From positions 1 through 42,284 of the forward strand of contig PEYP01000026.1 in NCBI GenBank assembly GCA_002774315.1: a stretch of DNA of 42,284 nucleotides, read 5' to 3'. Under the pieces are notes generated by a model. It was not told where the DNA came from. It was given only the letters and a program-made list of their open reading frames with translations, and made no database searches. This document shows, in pieces, positions 26,290 through 32,504 of the stretch; within the stretch, counting starts at the first letter, position 1; every line of letters starts with the position of its first letter. A program made the position numbers and the translations under genes. The stretch is from Candidatus Stahliibacteriota bacterium CG08_land_8_20_14_0_20_40_26. Lineage in GTDB: Bacteria; Hydrothermota; UBA3073.

Positions 26290-26392
26290 TTATAGCAATC
26301 GGCAAAACTTCGTTTGACACACTGTTTGTGGCTCACTTTGTTCGCCCAAACCCTTTGGGTTTCACAAACAGCGATACCGTTATATGAAATGC
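26290..26392 (+). repeat. attC-like structured spacer
   Basis: The stem CTGTTTGTG/CACAAACAG encloses GCTCACTTTGTTCGCCCAAA and CCCTTTGGG. It ends in CGATACCGTTATATGAAAT, the same right edge pattern as at 22878 and 28505. No clear left RYYYAAC core is visible, so this is at best a degenerate attC. Confidence 0.42.
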
Positions 26393-26418
26393 TAACAAAA
26401 TAGAAAAGGAGGAAATTT

Positions 26419-27084
26419 ATGAATCAAGTAAATCGGCCACAAAAGGCTCTACGGCGTTCGATCAGCGAGCACTACCTCGACTCGGAGGGAAATAAACAGA
26501 TTCGGGGAAGTAGTACTGACTTTGAGACGTTACCCATCCGTGTCTCTGGAGCAATACTGGATATCCCTGGCGTTGAGCAGAACAAGGAATTAAGAGAGTG
26601 GATAGGATATGCGGCTGTTTACTATGACACAGGTGAGTACGAGAAGGCACTTCACTATCTTACTCAGTCGCTAATGATAGAGCCTGCTCTTGAGCCATAT
26701 TTCTTTTACTATATGAGAGTGTGTAAGGGTGTTCTCGCGGTTCCACTAAGAAGAGATGAAGTGCTATACGAGGCGAAGCTTGTTCGATATTACGCTCTTC
26801 CAAAGTGGCTCAAATGGACAATGCTCGGTTTCGAATTCCGCTTACGGTGTAAGTGGTGTGGTCGGTATACTCCATACATCGATCCAAACGTACCAACATT
26901 CGGGTTCAGTACTTCCGCTAACTCCTGTATGTCTTGCGGTCGAATGTATCCTATGCCGTCTTGGATGTGGGATAGCCCCGACGGACGTGCCTACAGCTAC
27001 TACCGCATGTCCTTCAGTGATGAGAAATTCTACAAGGAATTTGAGCGAGACTACGACCCAAAGCCACTGTGCCAACATAAATGA
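26419..27084 (+). CDS. TPR-like protein with double-CxxC zinc ribbon
   Basis: I do not recognise this 221-residue protein as a named family. Residues 57-95 form a tetratricopeptide-type helix pair (WIGYAAVYYDTGEYEKALHYLTQSLMIEP). Residues 144-173 contain CKWCGRY and CMSCGRMY, likely one zinc ribbon. The C-terminus is rich in Tyr, Trp and Pro. AAAAGGAGGAAATTT gives a strong ribosome site. It is a soluble protein without signal peptide or membrane helix, so it does not look like a known Pycsar effector despite following the cyclase-like gene. It could be an adaptor or sensor. Function unknown. Confidence 0.6.
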   Translation: MNQVNRPQKALRRSISEHYLDSEGNKQIRGSSTDFETLPIRVSGAILDIPGVEQNKELREWIGYAAVYYDTGEYEKALHYLTQSLMIEPALEPYFFYYMRVCKGVLAVPLRRDEVLYEAKLVRYYALPKWLKWTMLGFEFRLRCKWCGRYTPYIDPNVPTFGFSTSANSCMSCGRMYPMPSWMWDSPDGRAYSYYRMSFSDEKFYKEFERDYDPKPLCQHK

Positions 27085-27111
27085 AAATAGTGAAAAAATG
27101 GTGAAAAAAAA

Positions 27112-27321
27112 TGGGGTCAGGCTGAAAAATAGAAATAACTTTTGAGGAAATTAAAGATAAAACTGAATAATACCTGCCTACCCTGCCTACCGGCAGGCAG
27201 GCGGCAGGCAGGTTTGTAGATTGGGAGAAAACCGAAGATAGAATATCTTGAAGAGCAAAAACTACAACCTATATAATCAAAGTTAGGATTTTAGTTATTT
27301 CTATTTTTCAGCCTGACCCCA
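27112..27321. mobile_element. 210 bp MITE-like element with perfect 29 bp inverted ends
   Basis: Bases 27112-27140 (beginning TGGGGTCAGGCTGAAAAATA) are a perfect inverted repeat of 27293-27321. AAT lies on both sides if the outermost T/A is counted as duplicated target. The inside carries a GC hairpin cluster (27173-27214, CCTGCCTACCGGCAGGCAGG) but no gene. GGGGTCAGGC ends resemble sequences reported near REP/Y1-type transposases, from memory only. It sits directly before the ribosome site of the alcohol dehydrogenase gene. Confidence 0.75.
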
Positions 27322-27344
27322 ATAAAAGAGGGAGGTGGACAAAA

Positions 27345-28373
27345 ATGAGAGCAATGGTATTGAATAAGATATGCAATCTCAAGGAAAATAAGAGACCGCT
27401 CGAGTTGGTAAATCTTCCCAAACCTGTTCCGAAAGAGAGAGAAATTTTAGTAAAAGTTTCGGCATGTGGTGTCTGTCACACAGAATTGGATGAAATTGAA
27501 GGAAGAACGCCACCGCCCCGGCTTCCAGTTGTTTTGGGTCACCAGGTCGTTGGAAGGGTGGAGAAATGCGGCGGTAAAGCAGGCAAGTTTAAAATTGGAG
27601 ATAGGGTTGGGATAGCTTGGATTTATTCAGCATGCGGAAGATGCAAATTCTGTCTTGAAGGCAATGAAAATTTATGTGAAAATTTTAAAGCAACCGGTAG
27701 GGATGCCAACGGAGGGTATGCGGAGTATATTACCGTTTTAGAAGATTTTGCCTTTAAGATTCCCGATGAATTCTCCGATTCAGAAGCAGCTCCCCTTCTA
27801 TGCGCCGGAGCCATTGGCTACCGGTCACTGCGATTAACCGAGATCAAAGATGGGCAAAATCTGGGACTTACCGGATTTGGGGCTTCTGCCCACCTTGTAA
27901 TTAAGATGGTAAGACACAAATATCCAAACTCTAAAGTCTTCGTATTTGCAAGGAGTGAACAAGAAAGAAATTTTGCTAAAGAACTTGGAGCTATTTGGGT
28001 GGGAGACACTCAAGATAAACCGCCCGAAAAACTGGATTGCGTGATTGACACCACACCGGTCTGGAAGCCAGTAATAGAAGCTTTGAAGAATTTAGAAAGC
28101 GGGGGAAGACTTGTTATTAATGCAATTCGCAAAGAAGAGATAGACAAGGAATATCTTTTAAAGTTAGATTATCCAACTCATCTCTGGCATGAAAAAGAGA
28201 TAAAGAGTGTAGCCAATGTGGGTAGAAGAGATGTCAGCGAATTTTTGAAACTGGCTGCTGAAATTCCCATTAAACCCGAAGTTCAGGAATTTTCACTAAA
28301 AGAGGCAAATAAGGCATTGCTCGAGCTCAAAGAGAGAAAAATTCGGGGAGCGAAGGTATTAAGAATTGATTGA
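27345..28373 (+). CDS. Zinc-dependent alcohol dehydrogenase (MDR family)
   Basis: A 342-residue medium-chain dehydrogenase. Catalytic zinc ligands are Cys41 (ACGVCHTEL), His66 and Cys153 (PLLCAGAIGYRSL). Structural zinc cysteines are 97, 100, 103 and 111 (CGRCKFCLEGNENLC). The nucleotide loop reads GLTGFGASAHLVIKM. One oddity is VLGHQ where the family has GHE, a change next to the catalytic zinc. GGGAGGTGG is a strong ribosome site. Its upstream DNA is the MITE-like element, which may have removed or brought the promoter. Substrate cannot be told, though the closest pattern is the propanol-preferring type. Confidence 0.88.
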   Translation: MRAMVLNKICNLKENKRPLELVNLPKPVPKEREILVKVSACGVCHTELDEIEGRTPPPRLPVVLGHQVVGRVEKCGGKAGKFKIGDRVGIAWIYSACGRCKFCLEGNENLCENFKATGRDANGGYAEYITVLEDFAFKIPDEFSDSEAAPLLCAGAIGYRSLRLTEIKDGQNLGLTGFGASAHLVIKMVRHKYPNSKVFVFARSEQERNFAKELGAIWVGDTQDKPPEKLDCVIDTTPVWKPVIEALKNLESGGRLVINAIRKEEIDKEYLLKLDYPTHLWHEKEIKSVANVGRRDVSEFLKLAAEIPIKPEVQEFSLKEANKALLELKERKIRGAKVLRID

Positions 28374-28385
28374 GTTAAAAGAAGG

Positions 28386-28520
28386 TCTTGACGCCTTTCC
28401 TGTCTGTCGGCAGATAGGTAATTATTATCAGCGTGGTTGCGGTTCGCCCCTTCGGGGCTCACCAAAATGCTCGCTATTGCTCGCACTTCGCAAACACGCG
28501 AGACGTTAGGAGAAATTGGC
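28386..28520 (+). repeat. attC-like spacer with a 20 bp hairpin insertion
   Basis: TCTTGACGCCTTT, then CCTGTCTGTCGGCAGATAGG, then TAATTATTATCA: exactly the sequence near 25447 plus a 20 bp hairpin. The structured part follows, GCGTGGTTGCGG...CGCAAACACGCG around GCCCCTTCGGGGC, closing with GACGTTAGGAGAAAT. Confidence 0.55.
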
Positions 28521-28547
28521 TGGTATGTTGAGGAGGTAGATGTCTAA

Positions 28548-29342
28548 ATGGTAGAAGATAGATCTAATGATATTGAAAGTATAAGAAAGAGGTGGGACGA
28601 GCATGTTAATAGATACGATGAGTGGTATAAGACTTTTGAAGGTGCCGTTGAACACCATGTGGAGTGGGAGCTGCTAAAAGGATATCTCCCAAAAAACAGA
28701 GATGCAAAGATCTTAGATGCTGCTGGCGGTACTGGTAGGATAACACTCCCTTTGGCGAAGATGGGATACTCAGTTACTCTATGTGATATCTCTCCCGGGA
28801 TGCTAAATGTGGCAAGGCAAAAATTGCTTAGAGAGGGGGTCTTAGATAAAGTAGAGATCTTGGAGTGCGATGTTTGCAAACTTCATTTTGCCGACGAGAG
28901 TTTCGATTTTGTTCTCTGCTGGGATGGGATGATCGAAGCCGCAAAAGAGCTCATACGAGTGACAAAGAAGGGAAGAAGGCTTTCAATATTTCTAATGAAT
29001 AAATGCAGTGATGCCATTAGTAAGTTTCGCGACGACCCCGATTCTGCTCTTGCTCTACTTAGATCAAAATCGAATTATGTCTACCATGATGAAGGGAAAC
29101 ACATGGCTGTTAGCGTGGAAGAGGCAAGGGAGCTCTTTGAGAAGGAAGGAATCAAGGTTATCGAGATCTACGCCGTTTGCGGTATGCTGGAATTGCTCTC
29201 TATCCCAGAAAAAACTCGAGAATCTTGCAATTGGGATGAAAAATCCTTCAGGCAGGTGACTGAGATGCTATTAAGATTGAGTAAAGAGCCTTCGGTTAAA
29301 GGATTGCCAAGACACCTGGTTTTATATGGAGAGAGAATTTAG
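28548..29342 (+). CDS. Class I SAM-dependent methyltransferase
   Basis: A 264-residue methyltransferase of unknown substrate. Motif I is ILDAAGGTGRITLPLAKMGY, followed by the acidic end of strand two, VTLCDISPGMLNVARQK, the EILECDVCKLHFADESFDFVLCWDG region and the IRVTKKGRRLSIFLMN strand. This is the common Rossmann methyltransferase layout (Methyltransf_11/25 type). GAGGAGGTAGATG gives a good ribosome site. It stands alone between two attC-like spacers, as expected of a gene cassette, and no neighbour suggests the substrate. Confidence 0.8.
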   Translation: MVEDRSNDIESIRKRWDEHVNRYDEWYKTFEGAVEHHVEWELLKGYLPKNRDAKILDAAGGTGRITLPLAKMGYSVTLCDISPGMLNVARQKLLREGVLDKVEILECDVCKLHFADESFDFVLCWDGMIEAAKELIRVTKKGRRLSIFLMNKCSDAISKFRDDPDSALALLRSKSNYVYHDEGKHMAVSVEEARELFEKEGIKVIEIYAVCGMLELLSIPEKTRESCNWDEKSFRQVTEMLLRLSKEPSVKGLPRHLVLYGERI

Positions 29343-29352
29343 GAGGAGAAAT

Positions 29353-29500
29353 GTTGGGCGACAAGAACAGAAAATATTGATGCCCAGAGTTAATCAGCCA
29401 TCTTCGCCTAACACATAGGTCAGGCGATTGTCCCCGCCAGAGGCGGAGCTTCGTAAACCCGCGTACCGTTACACGCTATTGCAAAATTTAGTAGGGACAA
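29353..29500 (+). repeat. attC-like spacer after the methyltransferase
   Basis: GTTGGGCGACAAG (29353) and TTCGCCTAACACATAGG (from 29403) are opposed core-like motifs. CCGCCAGAGGCGG forms a hairpin, and GCGTACCGTTACACGC carries a possible right core. ATTGTCCC and GGGACAAT also pair across the site. Core spacing GCCTAAC to GTTACAC is 69 bp, within the attC size range. Confidence 0.42.
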
Positions 29501-29518
29501 TAAAGGTGGTGGATAGAC

Positions 29519-30349
29519 ATGAAAATTAAGAACCTCAACGACAAGAATCTAAAAGATATAGTAGAACCCTGTGTTTGCGAAGAATGGGTTAAAAAGTTTG
29601 CAAAGAACAACGATGTAAATCTTGAAAGAGTTAAAGGAGGTTTCTCTAAGGGCGCAGAATTAAGAATCGATTGGATAAAGAAAAGGTTACCTTTAGGTTA
29701 TAGAGCAAAGATTGCGTATGAGGAAGAGAAGCCGGTTGGATTTATTGATTACTTACCCATAGAAATAGCACAAGACCCTATCTTGGGATATGATATTACT
29801 GTGATTAATTGCATACTTATTATTCCAGGTGATAGTTATAGAAGCAAAGGCTATGGAAGGATTTTACTTGAATTGGCCGAGGCTGATGCAGAAAAGATGA
29901 GCAGAGGAATTGCGGTTGTAGCTCATAACCATCCAAGATGGATGCCCGCTTCATTCTTTACAAAGATGGGTTACAACATAGTTGATGAGCAAAACGGTAA
30001 GATTAAAGAAATACTTATGCTAAAGACATTTCAGTCGGTTGAATCGCCTATGTTTGTAGAATCAGCAAATACACATAACCAAAAGTCGGTATCTGATAAA
30101 GTAATAGTAGAAATATTTTGTAGTGGAGCCTGTCCACATAATCTAATGAGTGTTGAATTGTTAAAAGAATCGCTAATTGAATTCGGAGATAAGGTAATTA
30201 TAAAAGAAGTGATAACCAACGATTTGGCATCGGATGTGCGCAGGAAATATGGACACAGTTACGGTGTCTATATAAACGGCAAGCCTAACTTCTGGTTATT
30301 AGGGGCTTCAAAAGATGAAATTCGTCAAGAAATAGAGAACAATTTATGA
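29519..30349 (+). CDS. GNAT acetyltransferase fused to a YoaP-like domain
   Basis: The 276-residue protein has an N-terminal GNAT domain: AKIAYEEEKPVGFIDYLPI, then ILIIPGDSYRSKGYGRILLELAEADAEK, the acetyl-CoA loop, then MPASFFTKMGY. The C-terminus has a thioredoxin-like YoaP domain with KVIVEIFCSGACPHNLMSVELLKESL and YGVYINGKPNFWLLGASKDEI. YoaP-type fusions are known in Bacillus. The CxxxC-like cysteines could be redox active. endonuclease III starts 27 bp downstream, so the two are probably in one transcript. Substrate unknown. Confidence 0.78.
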   Translation: MKIKNLNDKNLKDIVEPCVCEEWVKKFAKNNDVNLERVKGGFSKGAELRIDWIKKRLPLGYRAKIAYEEEKPVGFIDYLPIEIAQDPILGYDITVINCILIIPGDSYRSKGYGRILLELAEADAEKMSRGIAVVAHNHPRWMPASFFTKMGYNIVDEQNGKIKEILMLKTFQSVESPMFVESANTHNQKSVSDKVIVEIFCSGACPHNLMSVELLKESLIEFGDKVIIKEVITNDLASDVRRKYGHSYGVYINGKPNFWLLGASKDEIRQEIENNL

Positions 30350-30376
30350 AGAAAGGCGGGAATTGAGGGGTATGCT

Positions 30377-31102
30377 ATGGCAAAGAGAAGAGAATTTCGT
30401 AAAGAAGGACCTGCGAAGGTGAAAACTTTAGATTTGAAGCTGATAGATTCTTTAGAGAAGAAATACGGTCCTCTTTGGGAGACTATATGGCCAGAGGAAT
30501 ATTCTTTCAAAGAGCCATTCAAAAAGTTGATAATTACAGTTCTTTCTCAAAACACAAGTGAAGCCAATTGCATTCGAGCCTATAATGGTTTACGAGCGAG
30601 ATTCAATATCACACCACAGGTTCTTGCAGAGGCAAAGCAAGATGAGATTAAAGAAGCTATTAGAAGTGGCGGGCTCTATAATGTGAAGGCAAAGAGGATT
30701 AAGGAACTGTCTAAAGCCGTTTTAGAAAAATTCAGGGGTGACTTATCAACCGTCCTTAATTTTCCCAAGGAAGAAGCGAAAAAGAGGTTAATGGAGCTAC
30801 CGGGGATAGGAGATAAAACAGCTGATGTGCTTCTAACCAGCCGCTACTCCTATCAGAGGGTGATACCCATTGATACACATTTTGAAAGAGTTACAAAGCG
30901 AATAGGTTTAGTTGCACGAGATGCTGATTACAATGCGGTGCAGAAAGCTTTGATGCATTTTTTACCTGAGGAGAGGCGAGCTAGACTCTCTGGTTTAATG
31001 TGGCTACTTGCCAAAAACACATGTCGAGCAAAGAATCCAAAATGTTACGAATGTCCACTCGCTTCTCTATGTGAATATAAAATCAAGAAGGAGGTATCAT
31101 AA
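30377..31102 (+). CDS. nth: Endonuclease III-like DNA glycosylase
   Basis: This 241-residue HhH-GPD glycosylase/lyase removes damaged bases. The hairpin LPGIGDKTADVLL places the lyase lysine at 147, and IPIDTHFERVTKR gives catalytic Asp166. The iron-sulfur loop C-x6-C-x2-C-x5-C is complete (Cys216, 223, 226, 232). The N-terminal ~40 residues (KRREFRKEGPAKVKTLDLK) exceed the E. coli enzyme. Its TAATGG end overlaps the start of the VOC fragment, so GNAT-YoaP, nth and VOC form one operon-like cassette. It may be an accessory copy rather than the housekeeping nth. Confidence 0.88.
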   Translation: MAKRREFRKEGPAKVKTLDLKLIDSLEKKYGPLWETIWPEEYSFKEPFKKLIITVLSQNTSEANCIRAYNGLRARFNITPQVLAEAKQDEIKEAIRSGGLYNVKAKRIKELSKAVLEKFRGDLSTVLNFPKEEAKKRLMELPGIGDKTADVLLTSRYSYQRVIPIDTHFERVTKRIGLVARDADYNAVQKALMHFLPEERRARLSGLMWLLAKNTCRAKNPKCYECPLASLCEYKIKKEVS

Positions 31103-31335
31103 TGGCAAATCCGTTTAATTGGGTAGAAATAAGGACGAGGGATTTAGAGAGAGCAAAGAAGTTCTATGAGGCTCTGTTTGGCTGGAAGATAAGCGGGAAG
31201 GAGAATAAGGATTTCGCCTACTGGCTTATTGATACGGGCGCCAAACCAGGTGGTGGTATGTGGCGAATGCCCGAGGGTAAGCCGCTCGGTGTTTTTTTAC
31301 TTGACAGACACCATTTTTTGTATTATAATGTATAG
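31102..31335 (+). pseudogene. Truncated VOC (glyoxalase-like) protein
   Basis: The 77-residue frame begins with a normal VOC domain, FNWVEIRTRDLERAKKFYEALFGWKI then YWLIDTGAKPGGGMWRMPEGKPLGV, but ends after about 65 family residues where a domain of about 115-120 is usual. The break comes at about 31290, where sequence turns into a T tract and a perfect promoter. The tail FLLDRHHFLYYNV is encoded by the promoter itself. I read this as a gene cut off by arrival of the HicBA module. Confidence 0.7.
31301..31329 (+). promoter_or_regulatory. Perfect consensus promoter for hicBA
   Basis: TTGACA (31301-31306), 17 bases and TATAAT (31324-31329) lie within the last codons of the truncated VOC gene. 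The hicBA leader would be about 140 bases. No clear operator palindrome is seen. Confidence 0.82.
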
Positions 31336-31475
31336 CAGATTTGGAGAAAGCATAGCTCTTTGTAAAATTCAATCATAACTTACTTGTTTGAAAAATCTTA
31401 CCACAGTCAAGTGAGCTATTCCTATGGTGAAGTTTTAAAAAGAATAGAGACCAATAATTTATACAAGGGAGGGGT

Positions 31476-31691
31476 ATGTTAAGCAACTATACAGCCATTA
31501 TTGTAAAAAGCGAAGACTGGTATGCAGGATTTATCAAGGAATTACCTGGAGCTCATTCACAAGGCAGAACGATAGAAGAGGTCAGGGAAAACTTAAAAGA
31601 GGCAATAAAGATGGTTATTGAGTCGAACTACAGACACTCTATTGAGGGATATGAAAAAGTTATTGAGGAAAAAATGACTGTGAATATATGA
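31476..31691 (+). CDS. hicB: HicB-type antitoxin
   Basis: A 71-residue partial-RNase-H-fold antitoxin: YTAIIVKSEDWYAGFIKELPGAHSQGRTIEEVRENLKEAIKMVIE is the standard HicB core. It lacks a C-terminal DNA-binding extension, so autoregulation may rely on another factor. GGGAGGGGT precedes the ATG. The stop overlaps the hicA start (ATGA), as in many toxin-antitoxin pairs, and here the antitoxin comes first. Confidence 0.88.
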   Translation: MLSNYTAIIVKSEDWYAGFIKELPGAHSQGRTIEEVRENLKEAIKMVIESNYRHSIEGYEKVIEEKMTVNI

Positions 31692-31882
31692 AGAGAAAGG
31701 ACTTTTTAAGGCATCTAATAAGCAATGGATGTGAGCTTGAACGCAAAGGGAAAAAGCACACATTATTTTACAATCCTGTGACCAGCAAATCTGCGACTGT
31801 TCCCAGACATAAAGAACTCAATACTTTCACTGCAAAAGCAATATGTAAGGATTTAGGTATCCCAATTATAAAAACCCGATAG
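31688..31882 (+). CDS. hicA: HicA mRNA interferase toxin
   Basis: The 64-residue double-stranded-RNA-binding-fold toxin reads MKRKDFLRHLISNGCELERKGKKHTLFYNP, with the catalytic histidine in KKHTLF, then TVPRHKELNTFTAKAICKDLGI. HicA cleaves mRNA when HicB is lost. Length and motifs are intact, so it is probably functional. The overlap with hicB implies coupled translation. Confidence 0.9.
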   Translation: MKRKDFLRHLISNGCELERKGKKHTLFYNPVTSKSATVPRHKELNTFTAKAICKDLGIPIIKTR

Positions 31883-32070
31883 TAAATTTTTTAACTGTAA
31901 TTCAGACAGTAATAATGATAGAGTAAGGTTTTATAAGTCGAAGAATTATTAATGAGGCAAATCTACCTGTCGGTAGACAGGTATCAGCAAGTTAGTAAGA
32001 CAAATTTTTTGATTATAAGGTAATTAAGAGACTAACATTGAAGATGGTCTAAAATTACAGTTAGTTTCTC

Positions 32071-32245
32071 TTGACTTATTATTGTTTCGATTCTAAAACT
32101 AAATAATCAAAAGGGAGTAAGAATATGTTTTCTTCTTTCTCTATATTTTGGTGGTTTCCGGATTTCAAGCAAAATGGATATCTAAATAACATTCTTAACA
32201 ACTTATTATCCCTCGAGTGTGGCCCACATTTTGAGGGATTTTTTA
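32071..32245 (+). ncRNA. Candidate small transcript with 41-codon ORF and terminator
   Basis: TTGACT (32071-32076), 17 bases and TAAAAC (32094-32099) form a weak promoter. AAAAGGGAGTAAGAAT precedes an ATG at 32125 that opens a 41-residue frame (MFSSFSIFWWFPDFKQNGY...). A hairpin TCCCTC/GAGGGA followed by TTTTTTATTT (about 32209-32245) is a good intrinsic terminator and overlaps the end of that frame. It may be a small RNA, a leader peptide or chance. Confidence 0.35.
32209..32245 (+). terminator. Intrinsic terminator
   Basis: The stem TCCCTC/GAGGGA is closed by CGAG...TTTTG sequence and followed by TTTTTTATTT. Confidence 0.65.
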
Positions 32246-32504
32246 TTTAAAATTCAGCCTCTCTACTGATAGGTAGAAAGGTATGTAATGAAGTGAAAAG
32301 GCAACCAAGTTCCAGGCCTTTACACCTATCTGCCGACAGGTAGATAACACATAAGGTAGAGAAAGGGTAAAGATTCTTTACCACACAACCCATGCAAAAA
32401 TCCTGGGCAAGATGCCAAAAATTGAGCACTGAAGCCAAAACCGATAGGAAGACCAAAGAAGAATAAATAAATGATCGCTGTCCCTATTTTTAATGGAGGG
32501 AAAT

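Larger units (their letters stand above)
31883..32504. other. 622 bp gene-poor stretch with hairpins and a possible small transcript
   Basis: It holds GC-family hairpins (ACCTGTCGGTAGACAGGT near 31966 and ATCTGCCGACAGGTAGAT near 32328) and an inverted repeat, TTAACTGTAATT (31890) against AATTACAGTTAG (32053). It also contains the candidate small transcription unit described separately (32071-32245). There is no large open frame. Confidence 0.6.

Noticed and set aside
32125..32250. Trp-operon-type attenuator
   Set aside because: The short frame has two adjacent Trp codons and a terminator, but no tryptophan gene follows and no antiterminator was seen.
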